DNA of 64,000 nt from Clostridiaceae bacterium BL-3 (GTDB taxonomy: Bacteria; Bacillota; Clostridia; Clostridiales; Clostridiaceae), in assembly GCA_902809985.1 (NCBI GenBank), contig CADDXC010000001.1, forward strand, positions 1,550,001-1,614,000. The letters are read 5' to 3'. A model generated the notes under the pieces. It saw only the letters and a list, made by a program, of their open reading frames with translations, was not told the origin of the DNA and made no database searches. A program made the translations under genes and the position numbers. This document shows positions 1 through 9,631 of the stretch, in pieces; position 1 is the first letter of the stretch; each line of letters begins with the position of its first letter.

Positions 1-2
1 TA

Positions 3-146
3 ATAATTAAACCTGCATTAACAAAAGGAGACTTTGCATCATCATTATGGATGATAGCCGGGCCTGCAATATTTGCAGTAGTTGCATTATTGATGTACGG
101 AAGATATGAAAATATAATGAAAGGAAAAGGAAATTTACCTATATAA
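3..146 (+). CDS. C-terminal end of a membrane protein (partial, cut by window edge)
   Basis: An open frame enters from the left edge and ends at TAA 144-146. The visible 47 residues include one hydrophobic span (roughly MIAGPAIFAVVALLMYG), followed by a short, basic, presumably cytoplasmic tail. This looks like the last transmembrane helix of a polytopic protein such as a transporter, but the family cannot be named from this fragment. The dipeptidase gene starts 54 bases later on the same strand, so the two may share a transcript, and a peptide transporter would be a natural partner. That is inference only. Confidence 0.5.
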   Translation: MIKPALTKGDFASSLWMIAGPAIFAVVALLMYGRYENIMKGKGNLPI

Positions 147-200
147 TAAAGAAGATACAAAAGCATAATGTAAAATATATTTAACAGGAGGAAAATTTAA

Positions 201-1181
201 GTGAAAACATTTAAGGTATTTGATGCTCATTCTGACATACTAGCTGATGTTACTGATAAAAGAATGAAAGGCAAAAAAAACATATTGCGGAACTATCATA
301 TTGGTAGATTGCAAAAGGGCAATGTAAATGGCATATTATTGGCAGTTTGGATTGATCCTCCATATGTTAACAATCCTACTAAAAGAATGATGGACATTTT
401 AGCAGCAACCTGTGAAGAAATAGGGGATATGAAAGATTGTGCAGCTGTTGCAGAAAATGCTCAGGATATTAGAAATATACAGGCCTCGGGGAAACTTGCT
501 ATTGTTTTAGGAATGGAAGGACTCAGCGGATTAAAAGGAAATGTTGATGTTTTAAGCATGCTTTACCGTTTAGGAATAAGACATGCTATGCTGACTTGGA
601 ATGAAGAAAATGAATTTGCTACAGGTGTTAAAAGTCCTAATAAAGAACGTGGAGTTACTAAAATCGGATTTGAAGCACTTACAAAGATGGAAAATTTAGG
701 CATATTAATAGATACATCTCATGCAAATGAAAAAACTTTTTGGGACATATATGAAAAAACGACAAAACCTTTTATCGCTTCCCATTCTAACGTTTATAAT
801 ATTTGTAATACAGAACGTAATTTAAAGGATGATCAAATTAAAGCAATTGCAGAGAGAAAAGGCGTGATTGGGATGAATTCATGGGCAGGTTTTATTGACA
901 AACAAAAACCCTGTGTTGAAAAATTAGCAGATCATATAGACTACATTACAGATTTAGTCGGCATCGATTATATTAGCTTCGGATTCGATTTTTGTGATTT
1001 TCTAAATTCAGATGCAATGTCATTCAGTAAAAACGGTAATGGTGCAACACCTGGTCTAGAAGATGCATCTAAAATACCTAACTTAATAAACATTTTAATT
1101 AAAAGAGGTTATAAATCTGAAGATATAGAAAAGATAGCTTATAAAAACATAATGAGAGTATTGGAAGATGTATTAAATTAA
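201..1181 (+). CDS. Membrane dipeptidase family (peptidase M19)
   Basis: This 326-residue protein of the renal-dipeptidase family is a zinc metallopeptidase that usually cleaves dipeptides, sometimes those with a D-residue. The N-terminal HxD metal motif is DAHSD (residues 8-12), the bridging glutamate lies in LGMEGL, and later metal histidines lie in DTSHA and ASHSN. There is no signal peptide, so it should be cytoplasmic as in other Firmicutes. The start is GTG 201, eight or nine bases behind an AGGAGG site. The terminator at 1195-1235 ends the unit. Substrate unknown. Confidence 0.88.
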   Translation: MKTFKVFDAHSDILADVTDKRMKGKKNILRNYHIGRLQKGNVNGILLAVWIDPPYVNNPTKRMMDILAATCEEIGDMKDCAAVAENAQDIRNIQASGKLAIVLGMEGLSGLKGNVDVLSMLYRLGIRHAMLTWNEENEFATGVKSPNKERGVTKIGFEALTKMENLGILIDTSHANEKTFWDIYEKTTKPFIASHSNVYNICNTERNLKDDQIKAIAERKGVIGMNSWAGFIDKQKPCVEKLADHIDYITDLVGIDYISFGFDFCDFLNSDAMSFSKNGNGATPGLEDASKIPNLINILIKRGYKSEDIEKIAYKNIMRVLEDVLN

Positions 1182-1194
1182 TTAGTAATAGGCT

Positions 1195-1235
1195 GTACCT
1201 AGATTTGTGTAAATCAAATCCAGGTACGTTATTTT
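1195..1235 (+). terminator. Intrinsic terminator after the dipeptidase gene
   Basis: GTACCT (1195-1200) pairs with AGGTAC (1222-1227) and GATTTG (1202-1207) with CAAATC (1215-1220), followed by a T-rich stretch. It lies 14 bases past the stop codon. Confidence 0.75.
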
Positions 1236-1350
1236 TATGTATGTATAAGCTGAAATAATGTTTTTTTAATTTACAGACTTTTTTCACAGTCCTCTCCCAT
1301 CCAGCTCTCTTGTTGTATTCTTTGTCCTACTTTCATCTATATATGCTCCT

Positions 1351-2295
1351 TTATATATGCTCCTTGACTTCGGCTTCGGGATTGAGTCTTACATCTTTTA
1401 AGGCCCACTTTTTAAATTCCTGATATCCGGTTCTGTCCACAATATATCCCACATGTTCTTTCCCACCGGGAGCATTTTTATCAATATAGTTTTCTATATA
1501 GTCATAGGTATTTAAAATTATCCTTACTATAATGTTTTCATCATCTATCCATTTGATGAATTCACGGCCGATTCTGGGATCCTTTTTGCCGGTTCTTCCC
1601 ATTATAACCAGCTTGTAATATTTTTTACCACTTCTTGTCCATGCACCTGCCGGACATTTGCCCACACATTCCCCGCAGCCTATACACTTGCTGTCATCTC
1701 TCACCACTTTGAAATTTTCAAAGCTGAGGGCATCTGCAGACCTGAGCCTGCAGTTGCTGACACAGGACTTGCAGCCTATACACCTGTAGCTGTCATACTG
1801 CGGCTCCGTCATGCCTATGATCCCAAAATCATGCATCCTGGCCTTTATACAGTCATTAGGACACCCTGTAAGGGCAATCTTCACATGATAGTCATTGGGA
1901 AATATGGCCTTTTCTATTTTTTTTGCAAAAGAGGTGGTATCGTAATTTGCAAAAGGACACACCCTGCTGCCTATACAGGCGCAGACATTTCTCGTACCTG
2001 AAGCCTGATACCCTCCATTCACATTACTCTGATTTATTCCAAGCCCTTCAATAACAGGCTGTATGAGTTTATTTATCAGGGCTATGTTCTTCATGTCAAT
2101 TCCGGGTATTTCAAACCCCTGCCTGGTTGTAATATGAATTGTACCATTTCCATATTCCTCTGAAATTTTTTGGAGCAGGGTAAAATACTCCGCCTTAATA
2201 TGTCCTCCCGGCACTCTTATCCTTATGGCAGTTTTACCTCTTTCCTTGGTTACCCTGAATGCATTTTTTTTCAAGACTTTTGTATTGATGTCCAT
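1351..2295 (-). CDS. asrC: Anaerobic sulfite reductase subunit C (siroheme catalytic subunit)
   Basis: AsrC reduces sulfite to sulfide with electrons from AsrB and AsrA. The 314-residue protein has a nitrite/sulfite-reductase ferredoxin-like half, the siroheme/Fe4S4 cysteine set (CIGSRVC, then TGCPNDC), and a two-cluster ferredoxin insert (CIGCKSCVSNC, then CIGCGECVGKCP). Order and length match the Salmonella and clostridial AsrC family. It is the last gene of asrABC, 16 bases after asrB. The enzyme is cytoplasmic and may serve as an electron sink or a sulfide source for cysteine synthesis. No clear terminator is seen between its stop and the convergent dipeptidase gene. Confidence 0.95.
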   Translation of the reverse strand: MDINTKVLKKNAFRVTKERGKTAIRIRVPGGHIKAEYFTLLQKISEEYGNGTIHITTRQGFEIPGIDMKNIALINKLIQPVIEGLGINQSNVNGGYQASGTRNVCACIGSRVCPFANYDTTSFAKKIEKAIFPNDYHVKIALTGCPNDCIKARMHDFGIIGMTEPQYDSYRCIGCKSCVSNCRLRSADALSFENFKVVRDDSKCIGCGECVGKCPAGAWTRSGKKYYKLVIMGRTGKKDPRIGREFIKWIDDENIIVRIILNTYDYIENYIDKNAPGGKEHVGYIVDRTGYQEFKKWALKDVRLNPEAEVKEHI

Positions 2296-2311
2296 AACTT
2301 ACCCTCCTTTT

Positions 2312-3103
2312 CTAATCCACCAGGTGTTTGGCCTTCACATAGTTAAATACCGGACCTTCCAGACATATATAGGTGTCATTCATCCTGCAGTGACCGCACT
2401 TTCCCAAACCGCAGCACATTTTTCTCTCATAGGAAACCCAAATATTTTCTTCACTGATTCCCTTCTTTAAAAATTCCTCTATGGTAAATTTCATCATCAT
2501 CGGGGGACCGACTACAATAACCTGCGCCTGCTTTAAATTTTCAACGGGAAGATCCTCTATATATTTTGTAACAAGCCCTACATTTCCATGGTAATCTTCA
2601 CCTGCTCTGTCCACAGTTAAAATCACATTGGCATTTTTACTCCACTTTTCTATATTGTCTCTGAACAAAATGTCCTCCGGAGACTTGAAACCCACAATCA
2701 CATTGAGGTTTGTGACTTCATCCCTATTATAGGCAAAATAATCTATTATGCCTTTTACAGAGGCTGTACCCGTCCCTCCTGCAGCTACCACCAGTTCTCT
2801 GTGCTTATACAAATTCACATCAAAGCCATTTCCATAGGGGCCTCTCATGAAAAGCCTGTCTCCTTTGAAGAAACTGTGAATTATGTCTGTAACTCTGCCC
2901 ACACGCCTTATGGTGAGATCTACATAGTCCTTTCCTATTTCACATACGGATATAGGTGCCTCCCCATATTTGGGAATTGAAACTTCAAAGAACTGTCCAG
3001 GCCTTACTTCCCCTGAAAACTCCATTCTAAAGGTGTAGTCAATATCAGTGTGCTTTTTTATATCAATTATTCTGCTTGCCTCTGGCAAATACATATTTTC
3101 CAT
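2312..3103 (-). CDS. asrB: Anaerobic sulfite reductase subunit B (FAD/NAD and 2Fe-2S)
   Basis: AsrB is the flavoprotein that passes reducing equivalents towards the siroheme subunit. This 263-residue protein has an N-terminal FAD-binding beta barrel, an NAD(P)-binding stretch around AAGGTGTASV (about residues 108-117), and a C-terminal cysteine cluster (KMCCGLGKCGHC, then CLEGP) for a 2Fe-2S centre, as in dihydroorotate-dehydrogenase electron-transfer subunits. It starts five bases after the asrA stop, so the two are translationally close. Confidence 0.95.
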   Translation of the reverse strand: MENMYLPEASRIIDIKKHTDIDYTFRMEFSGEVRPGQFFEVSIPKYGEAPISVCEIGKDYVDLTIRRVGRVTDIIHSFFKGDRLFMRGPYGNGFDVNLYKHRELVVAAGGTGTASVKGIIDYFAYNRDEVTNLNVIVGFKSPEDILFRDNIEKWSKNANVILTVDRAGEDYHGNVGLVTKYIEDLPVENLKQAQVIVVGPPMMMKFTIEEFLKKGISEENIWVSYERKMCCGLGKCGHCRMNDTYICLEGPVFNYVKAKHLVD

Positions 3104-3108
3104 TTATA

Positions 3109-4101
3109 TCACCTCACTGCATCATTTAATTTATTCACACAATTTGAAAAAGATATATATTCGGGACATACATCATCACATCTTCCGCACCCTACACACA
3201 TGTTATATCCAAATCTCTTTTTAAAATCATAGACCTTGTGCATTACCTTGAACCTCATTCTATCACCCTTGTCCTGCCTGAAGCTGTGCCCTCCGGCTAT
3301 ATCCGTATATCCGTCTACCTGACAGGATGCCCATACTCTCCTTCTTTCACCCGTGTTTTTATTATCCCTGTAAAAAATATCCTGCATGGAAAAACACGTA
3401 CAGGTTCCGCACACCAGGTTGCACCTTCCACAGGCAATGCATCTCCTAGAATATTCCTTCCACATAGAATTGTTGAAAATACTTTCATCTATATTTTCAG
3501 GAATATTCACTTTTACCTCATTGGATTTTACAAAACAGGGGTTTACATCACACTGCTTTACGTCCTTAAAATAGCCTTCAAAACTCTTGTCTCTGCATTC
3601 TATAAAGACTTTGTCATCTCTACATCTCACAAATAGATCATATTCCCGGGTGGTATTGCACCCCATGCTGCAGCAAAAACAATTCTCAAAGCTGTGTTCA
3701 CATTCCATAAGCACAAATTTAACTTTATCCCGCAGCTTTTTATAATAGACATCCTCGGAACCATTTCTCAAATAAATTTCATCAATCCTCTTTATGGCAT
3801 GAATGTCACAGCTCCTTAAAAAAATCAGTATTTTCTTGTCATCTGTACCGGGCTCTTTTACAGAATCTTCAGTGAAATAAAATAATGTCTGGGTAATCGG
3901 GAGCAGTACTTCCTTAGGCGAAAAGTCAGACTTGGCATTAAATTCTATTTCTTCAATGGTATTCACCTGCCCGTATCTTACTGAATCCGTATCAGAAAAC
4001 CTTCCCCTGCCCTTCAGTTTCACTGGAGCATATACTCTGCAGTTTTCTCGTAATTTCCTCAAGAAACAGTTAAATCCTTCGGTATCAGTTACAAAACCCA
4101 T
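3109..4101 (-). CDS. asrA: Anaerobic sulfite reductase subunit A (4Fe-4S ferredoxin-like)
   Basis: AsrA is the iron-sulfur electron-transfer subunit of dissimilatory-type sulfite reductase. The 330-residue protein ends in two ferredoxin motifs (CIACGRCNLVC with a following TCTC, and CVGCGRCDDVCP), and a further Cys-rich region lies near CEHSFENCFCC. It opens the asrABC operon with an AAGGAGG site nine bases before ATG. A perfect 9-bp inverted repeat at 4174-4195 lies about 75 bases upstream, and a Crp-family gene lies just beyond it, so regulation by that protein is likely but inferred. Confidence 0.94.
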   Translation of the reverse strand: MGFVTDTEGFNCFLRKLRENCRVYAPVKLKGRGRFSDTDSVRYGQVNTIEEIEFNAKSDFSPKEVLLPITQTLFYFTEDSVKEPGTDDKKILIFLRSCDIHAIKRIDEIYLRNGSEDVYYKKLRDKVKFVLMECEHSFENCFCCSMGCNTTREYDLFVRCRDDKVFIECRDKSFEGYFKDVKQCDVNPCFVKSNEVKVNIPENIDESIFNNSMWKEYSRRCIACGRCNLVCGTCTCFSMQDIFYRDNKNTGERRRVWASCQVDGYTDIAGGHSFRQDKGDRMRFKVMHKVYDFKKRFGYNMCVGCGRCDDVCPEYISFSNCVNKLNDAVR

Positions 4102-4173
4102 TTCTCATTTTCCTCCTTAAAATATTGATACAAAGATTGCCATATATTTAACATAGCATAAATACAAAAAATA

Positions 4174-4195
4174 AAGCGTGATATAAATCACGCTT
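4174..4195. promoter_or_regulatory. Candidate Crp/Fnr-family operator upstream of asrA
   Basis: AAGCGTGAT (4174-4182) and ATCACGCTT (4187-4195) form a perfect inverted repeat with a four-base spacer. The core GTGAT...ATCAC resembles a Crp-type site. It is centred about 83 bases before the asrA start codon and lies beside a Crp-family gene. On the minus strand it is followed by a T-run, so it could also act as a second terminator behind that gene. Confidence 0.55.
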
Positions 4196-4240
4196 CAGTA
4201 AAAAACTGTGTTTGCATTAAACGTTACAAACACAGTTTTG
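4196..4240 (-). terminator. Intrinsic terminator after the Crp-family gene
   Basis: CAAACACAGTT and AACTGTGTTTG arms (4201-4240) form a long stem with a 12-base loop. On the minus strand the stem runs into TTTTTTA. It ends the glycine-cleavage/Crp transcript before asrA. Confidence 0.75.
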
Positions 4241-4279
4241 GTTTCTCCTTATTTTATATTGTGAAATCTCATCAGCAGG

Positions 4280-4969
4280 CTAAATTCCCCTAAAATATAC
4301 AGACAGGGCTTCCGGATCTACAACTACTATCCTTTTATTTTGAAATTTGATCATTCCCTTTTTCTTAAAACCATTCATACATCTTGAGACAGTCTCCCTG
4401 GTACTGCCAAGCATATCTGCCAGATAGGTTATACTTATATTCAAGTCAATAAGCGTACCTTCTCCAGTTTTCACACCATAATCCCTGGATAATTTCCACA
4501 GTTTGGCTGCCAACTTTTTATCCATTCTCAAGGGCACCGTATTTTTCAGCTGCCTGTAAAGTCTCCTTATTTTTTTAGCCATGGAATTCATTATAATACA
4601 GGTAAGAGCAAAATCACCTGCCATGAGCTCCATCAGATCCGATTTTAAGAAATACAGGATGCAGCTATCTTCAAAGGCCTGACAGCTTATGGATGCAGGC
4701 AGATTTTCAAAGGCGACCTCATTTATAAAGTCCCCATCATTTAAAATATAGATAATTCTTTTCTGTCCTTCCTCCGATATCCTGTACATGGTTACCTTGC
4801 CTTTCAAAATAAGGTAAATTTTATCCACTTTGTCTTTTTCATAAAATAATACTTTGCCCTTGGGCAGCTTTTTTTTGAAAGCTTTCTCCCTGAGCAGTTT
4901 CAATGTAACTTTATCTATATTTCTAAACATGGACAATTTATTAAAATCACGGTCACCAGCTTCAATCAT
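4280..4969 (-). CDS. Crp/Fnr-family transcriptional regulator
   Basis: This 229-residue protein has an N-terminal cyclic-nucleotide-binding-like beta barrel (about residues 20-120), a dimerisation helix, and a C-terminal Crp-type winged helix with the recognition segment around TRETVSRCMNGFKKKGMI. The N-terminal cysteine cluster of O2-sensing FNR is absent, so the signal is probably a small molecule. It lies 13 bases after gcvPB, so it probably shares the gcv transcript, and 178 bases before asrA, whose upstream palindrome fits this class. Control of asrABC is inferred. Confidence 0.88.
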   Translation of the reverse strand: MIEAGDRDFNKLSMFRNIDKVTLKLLREKAFKKKLPKGKVLFYEKDKVDKIYLILKGKVTMYRISEEGQKRIIYILNDGDFINEVAFENLPASISCQAFEDSCILYFLKSDLMELMAGDFALTCIIMNSMAKKIRRLYRQLKNTVPLRMDKKLAAKLWKLSRDYGVKTGEGTLIDLNISITYLADMLGSTRETVSRCMNGFKKKGMIKFQNKRIVVVDPEALSVYFRGI

Positions 4970-4982
4970 AATTACACCCCTT

Positions 4983-6440
4983 TTACCTACTCCATTTTAC
5001 CACAGGTTTCCGGGCTGCTTTAACCTCGTCCAGCCTCTTAATATCGGTGGTATTAGGCGCAGATTTAACTATATCCCGATTTTTCTCCGCTTCCTCTGCA
5101 ATTTTTATCATATCCTCTATAAATCCATCCAGAGTCTCCTTTTTCTCATTTTCCGTGGGCTCTATCATCATGGCCTCTTTTACAATAAGGGGAAAATATA
5201 TAGTAGGCGGATGATATCCGTAGTCTAAAAGTCTTTTTGCCACATCGAGAGTGGTGACGCCATTTTCATCATTTTTCAGTCCTCCAAGTACACATTCATG
5301 CTTGCAGACACCTTCCATTGGAACATTGTAGTGTTCTTTAAGGCTTTCCTTTATATAATTTGCATTGAGCACTGCATCTTCACTGACCTCTCTAAGTCCC
5401 TCCGCACCCATGCTCAGTATATAGGAAAAAGCTCTTACCATCACCCCGAAATTTCCGTAAAAACTTCTGACTTTTCCTATGGAGCAAGGTCTGTCATAGT
5501 CAAGATAATACCTGTCATTTTTCCTGGCAACTATGGGCACAGGCAAAAACTGTGACAGTTCTTTTTTAGTTCCTATAGGACCGCTTCCAGGTCCTCCGCC
5601 TCCATGGGGTGTTGAAAATGTCTTGTGAAGATTCATATGGCACACGTCAAATCCCATGTCTCCGGGTCTTGTCTTTCCCATATTGGCATTCATGTTGGCA
5701 CCATCATAGTAAAGCAACCCTCCTGCAGCATGCACAAGCTCTGCTATTTTAAGTATATTTTTTTCAAATATCCCCAGAGTATTTGGGTTGGTTAACATAA
5801 GCCCGGCCACTTCATCATCCAGTAGGGATTTTAAGGACTCAATATCCACAGTTCCATCTTCAGCAGACTTCACTTCTACCACTTCAAATCCGGCACAGGC
5901 AGCTGAGGCTGGATTTGTTCCATGGGCAGAATCAGGTACGATTATCTTCTTTCTTTTAAAATCTTCTCTTTTTTCATGGTAGGCCTTTATGATCATAAGC
6001 CCCGAAATTTCACCATGGGCTCCTGCTGCAGGCTGCAGTGACACTGTATCAAAGCCTGTTATTTCAGCAAGCTTTTCACTTAACTCATACATGAGCTTTA
6101 AAGCTCCCTGGGCTGTTTCCTCCGGCTGATAGGGGTGAAGCTCAGTAAATCCTGTTAAACCTGCCATATCTTCATTGATCTTGGGGTTGTATTTCATGGT
6201 GCAGGAGCCAAGAGGATAAAATCCTGTATCCACGCCAAAATTTTTATTGGAAATCAGCGTAAAATGCCTTACCACATCCACCTCACTTACTTCAGGAAGC
6301 TCCGGCTCCTCTCTGCTTATAAATTTTTCCGGCAGCAATTTACAGATATCCTCCTCCGGTACATCGCACTGTGGAAGAGAATAGGCCCTTCTGCCCTTTT
6401 TAGAAAGTTCAAAAATAAGCTTGTTGTATTCACTTATCAT
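4983..6440 (-). CDS. gcvPB: Glycine dehydrogenase (decarboxylating) subunit 2
   Basis: This is the C-terminal half of the split P-protein, which decarboxylates glycine and loads aminomethyl onto GcvH. The 485-residue protein carries the PLP lysine in the sequence [16 protein letters not shown], typical of GcvPB. It starts one base after the gcvPA stop, behind GGAGGGG, so the two halves are made together. The P-protein is cytoplasmic. In clostridia the system can also run in the glycine-synthesis direction. Confidence 0.96.
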   Translation of the reverse strand: MISEYNKLIFELSKKGRRAYSLPQCDVPEEDICKLLPEKFISREEPELPEVSEVDVVRHFTLISNKNFGVDTGFYPLGSCTMKYNPKINEDMAGLTGFTELHPYQPEETAQGALKLMYELSEKLAEITGFDTVSLQPAAGAHGEISGLMIIKAYHEKREDFKRKKIIVPDSAHGTNPASAACAGFEVVEVKSAEDGTVDIESLKSLLDDEVAGLMLTNPNTLGIFEKNILKIAELVHAAGGLLYYDGANMNANMGKTRPGDMGFDVCHMNLHKTFSTPHGGGGPGSGPIGTKKELSQFLPVPIVARKNDRYYLDYDRPCSIGKVRSFYGNFGVMVRAFSYILSMGAEGLREVSEDAVLNANYIKESLKEHYNVPMEGVCKHECVLGGLKNDENGVTTLDVAKRLLDYGYHPPTIYFPLIVKEAMMIEPTENEKKETLDGFIEDMIKIAEEAEKNRDIVKSAPNTTDIKRLDEVKAARKPVVKWSR

Positions 6441-6441
6441 C

Positions 6442-7782
6442 TTATATCCCCTCCAATACAGAAACTAATTCGTCAATTTCAGGTTTTGTTCTTTTCTCAG
6501 TGACGCATAAGAGCATGGAGTTTTTATAAGATGGATATGCTCTCTCCACATCATATCCACCCAGAATATTGTTCTGCAGCAGCGTTTTATTTACTTTTTC
6601 CACTGAATTCTTGGATTGAACCACAAACTCATTAAAAAATGGTCTATCAAACAACGACTTATACTTTCCACTTTCAACAAGCTCGCTAAAAGCATAGTGA
6701 GATTTTTGCACATTTTGGAGTGCCACTTCCCTTATCCCCTTTTTACCAAGAGTAGTCAAATAGATGAGTGCAGTCAGGGCATTGAGTGCTTCATTGGAAC
6801 AAATATTTGAAGAAGCTTTTTCTCTTCTTATATGCTGTTCCCTTGCCTGAAGTGTAAGTACAAAACCTCTTTTTCCTTCCTTGTCTGTAGTTTCACCTAC
6901 AATTCTTCCCGGAATTTTTCTAAGATATTTTTTCCTGGTAGTCAGAAATCCGAAATAAGGTCCTCCGTAATTCATTCTGTTTCCAAGAGACTGCCCTTCT
7001 CCTACGGCTATATCTGCACCACATTCTCCAGGACTTTTTAAAATTCCAAGGGATATTGGATTACAGTATACTATCAGAAGAGATCTGTTTTTATGAACAT
7101 ATTTTTCTATGTCCTCAAGTTCCTCTATTATCCCCAAAAAATTCGGCGTCTGAATTATTACCGCTGCAGTATCCCTGTCCAATACAGACTTAAGTTTCTC
7201 CACATCTGTAACTCCCTCTGCTTCATCTATTTCCACCAATTCTAAATCCTTAAATCTTAAATAGGTTTCAAGCACCCTCCTGACCTCAGGGTGGAGAGTT
7301 TTGGATACGACTATCTTTTTACGCCTTGCAGCGTTTGCAGCCATCTGTGCGGCTTCAACACAGGCAGTGGCCCCATCATACATTGAGGCATTGGAAACAT
7401 CCATACCCGTTAAATCAGCCATAACTGTCTGATATTCAAATATGGCCTGCAGTGTACCCTGGCTTATTTCAGCCTGATAAGGAGTATATGCAGTATAAAA
7501 TTCTGATCTGGATATTATATGCTTTATTATAGAAGGCACATAGTGATCATAGGCACCTGCACCTAAAAAACAAGTCAGCTCCTCACAGCTTTTATTTAAC
7601 CCTGCAATACCTTCTATATAGGATTTAACCTGAAGCTCAGACATTCCGTCATTTATATTCAATTTTCTATTTAGACGTATACATTCCGGTATATCAGAAA
7701 ACAGGTCGTCTATTTTACTTACCCCTATTTTCTTTAACATAGCCTGCTTATCTTCATCTGTTAACGGCAAATAAGGATGCAT
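6442..7782 (-). CDS. gcvPA: Glycine dehydrogenase (decarboxylating) subunit 1
   Basis: This is the N-terminal half of the split P-protein, 446 residues, containing the GcvP-type segments [15 protein letters not shown] and [16 protein letters not shown] longer open frame extends 14 codons upstream into gcvH, but ATG 7782 has a GGGGAGTGA site five bases upstream and gives the usual family N-terminus, so that start is preferred. It works as a heterodimeric unit with GcvPB. Confidence 0.95.
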   Translation of the reverse strand: MHPYLPLTDEDKQAMLKKIGVSKIDDLFSDIPECIRLNRKLNINDGMSELQVKSYIEGIAGLNKSCEELTCFLGAGAYDHYVPSIIKHIISRSEFYTAYTPYQAEISQGTLQAIFEYQTVMADLTGMDVSNASMYDGATACVEAAQMAANAARRKKIVVSKTLHPEVRRVLETYLRFKDLELVEIDEAEGVTDVEKLKSVLDRDTAAVIIQTPNFLGIIEELEDIEKYVHKNRSLLIVYCNPISLGILKSPGECGADIAVGEGQSLGNRMNYGGPYFGFLTTRKKYLRKIPGRIVGETTDKEGKRGFVLTLQAREQHIRREKASSNICSNEALNALTALIYLTTLGKKGIREVALQNVQKSHYAFSELVESGKYKSLFDRPFFNEFVVQSKNSVEKVNKTLLQNNILGGYDVERAYPSYKNSMLLCVTEKRTKPEIDELVSVLEGI

Positions 7783-7786
7783 GGTA

Positions 7787-8167
7787 TCACTCCCCGTCAC
7801 ATAATTTTTCATAGTTTTCAGCATCTAAAAGTTCCTTGAGTTGCGAATTATCTGATAATTCAACGGAAATTATCCAGTTTTTATAAGAGTCCTGGTTTAT
7901 ATATTCAGGATTGTCTGCAAGTTCTTCATTTACTTCCAACACTTTACCTGACACAGGTATATAAAGATCCGATGCTGCTTTTACAGATTCCACCGCTCCA
8001 AAAACTTCACCTTTTTCAAATTCAGAGCCCACTTCCGGCAAATCCACAAACACAATGTCTCCCAGGGAGTCCTGGGCAAAATCAGTGATTCCCACATAGG
8101 CCTTGTTTCCGTCTGCCTTTATCCATTCATGATCCTTAGTATAAAGCGCTTCCTTTAAAATCTTCAT
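7787..8167 (-). CDS. gcvH: Glycine cleavage system H protein (lipoyl carrier)
   Basis: This 126-residue lipoyl-domain protein carries the aminomethyl group between the P, T and L proteins. The lipoylated lysine is in [11 protein letters not shown] (about residue 64). An AGGAACTTT-type site precedes the ATG. No L-protein or lipoate ligase gene is in this window, so those must be encoded elsewhere. Confidence 0.96.
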   Translation of the reverse strand: MKILKEALYTKDHEWIKADGNKAYVGITDFAQDSLGDIVFVDLPEVGSEFEKGEVFGAVESVKAASDLYIPVSGKVLEVNEELADNPEYINQDSYKNWIISVELSDNSQLKELLDAENYEKLCDGE

Positions 8168-8183
8168 TTAAAGTTCCTCCCTA

Positions 8184-9290
8184 TTATTTTTTATAATTTT
8201 TTTTATAAAATTTTTTGTCCACAACCTCCGCTTTAAGAAGCTTTCCTCTCACTTTGACAAAAATTTCAGTTCCAAGTTTGGAATACTTGGAGTTTATAAG
8301 GGCAAGCCCTATATTTTTTCCCAAGGAGGGAGATCTGTATCCCGTGGTCACTTCGCCTATTTTTTTGTATCCTGCAAGAACTTCATATCCATGCCTCGGA
8401 ATACCTCTGTCTTTCATTTCAAATCCAATTATCTTTCTGGCAGGGCCTTCTTTTTTCTGCTTTAAAAGAGCTTCTTTTCCTATAAAATTTTTTTTATCCA
8501 GTTTCACAAAAAATCCCAGTCCAGCTTCAAGAGGGGTGATGGAATCCGAAAGTTCATTCCCATAAAGAGGAAGATTTACCTCAAATCTCAGTGTATCTCT
8601 TGCACCAAGGCCTATTGGTTTTATACCCTCTTTCCTTCCGGCTTCAAGTATTCTGTTCCACAAATATTCTGCATTTTCAACAGAAGAATAAATTTCAAAA
8701 CCATCTTCTCCCGTATATCCAGTTCTGGATATCATACATTTTTTCCCACAAACAGGCATATCTCTTCTGCAAAAGAAAAATTTAATTTCCCCCAGATTCA
8801 CATCTGTAAGCTTTTGAAGTATGTTTTGAGCTTCAGGTCCCTGAATGGCCAACTGTATAACAGAAGAAGATATATTCTCGATATCAACGTCAAAGCCACC
8901 CTTGTTGTCAAGCATCCAGCTGATGTCTTTTTCGATATTTGCAGCATTTATGACCAGGAAAAAATGTTCATCATCAAACTTGTAAACTATAATATCATCC
9001 ACAACACCGCCATCTGGATAACACATAGGAGTGTACAGTATCTGATTGTCTTCAAGTACAGCTGCGTCATTGGTAATTAAATTCTGGACAAAGTTCAGTG
9101 CATCTTTCCCCCTTATATCGGCTTCACCCATATGTGAAACATCAAACAACCCCGCCTTTTCTCTCACTGCCCTGTGCTCAGGTATTATACCTTCAAATTG
9201 TACCGGCATAGACCATCCCGCAAAGTCTATCATTTTTGCTCCATATTTTCCATAGGAATTAAACAGTGCAGTTTTTTTCAATCCTTCCAC
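8184..9290 (-). CDS. gcvT: Glycine cleavage system T protein (aminomethyltransferase)
   Basis: GcvT transfers the methylene group from aminomethyl-GcvH to tetrahydrofolate, releasing ammonia. The frame is open for 389 codons, but the first 21 are unlike the family. GTG 9290 lies seven bases behind AGGAGG and gives the typical start (VEGLKKTALF), 368 residues. Family motifs DFAGWSMPVQF, LFDVSHMGE and the folate region TGYTGEDGFE are present. It is the first gene of gcvT-H-PA-PB behind the glycine riboswitch. Confidence 0.95.
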   Translation of the reverse strand: MEGLKKTALFNSYGKYGAKMIDFAGWSMPVQFEGIIPEHRAVREKAGLFDVSHMGEADIRGKDALNFVQNLITNDAAVLEDNQILYTPMCYPDGGVVDDIIVYKFDDEHFFLVINAANIEKDISWMLDNKGGFDVDIENISSSVIQLAIQGPEAQNILQKLTDVNLGEIKFFFCRRDMPVCGKKCMISRTGYTGEDGFEIYSSVENAEYLWNRILEAGRKEGIKPIGLGARDTLRFEVNLPLYGNELSDSITPLEAGLGFFVKLDKKNFIGKEALLKQKKEGPARKIIGFEMKDRGIPRHGYEVLAGYKKIGEVTTGYRSPSLGKNIGLALINSKYSKLGTEIFVKVRGKLLKAEVVDKKFYKKNYKK

Positions 9291-9354
9291 GACAAAACCT
9301 CCTATTATATTTTTATACAACAAAAAAGGACATGAAGAACAATTTGTCCACATA

Positions 9355-9540
9355 TCCCTCTGTTTACTTACCTGAGAGTTTCGAGCAGAACATCTTTCAC
9401 CTTCGGTACTGTTTTAAATACAGATTTTCCAGAGTTTTGTCCTACAGCGCTATTTTTACCTGAAAGTTTTTGATATAACTGTGAAAATATATCATTGCCC
9501 CGTCGGTTAACAGATGTTATCTCACGCTATAATCATCCAA
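9355..9540 (-). promoter_or_regulatory. Tandem glycine riboswitch of the gcv operon
   Basis: Read on the minus strand, the leader carries glycine-aptamer signatures: AAAACTCTGGAAAAT, CCGAAGGTGAAA, CTGCTCGAAACTCTCAGG and ACAGAGG, plus an earlier aptamer half (AAACTTTCAGGTAAAAATAG). This is the usual two-aptamer arrangement. It lies directly before gcvT, where glycine binding normally turns expression on. Confidence 0.85.
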
Positions 9541-9584
9541 GATAATTTTTTCTTATATATAATATAAATTTTCATTATACATTA

Positions 9585-9613
9585 ATAATACATCCTAAAA
9601 GATATATTTTCAA
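9585..9613 (-). promoter_or_regulatory. Sigma-A type promoter of the gcv operon
   Basis: On the minus strand TTGAAA (9608-9613), 17 bases, then TATTAT (9585-9590). The start would fall about 40 bases before the glycine riboswitch. Confidence 0.6.
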
Positions 9614-9631
9614 TAAAAACATATCCTACTT

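Noticed and set aside
4854-5228. 124-codon plus-strand frame over the Crp/gcvPB junction
   Set aside because: It is antisense to two well-supported genes, with no start signal.
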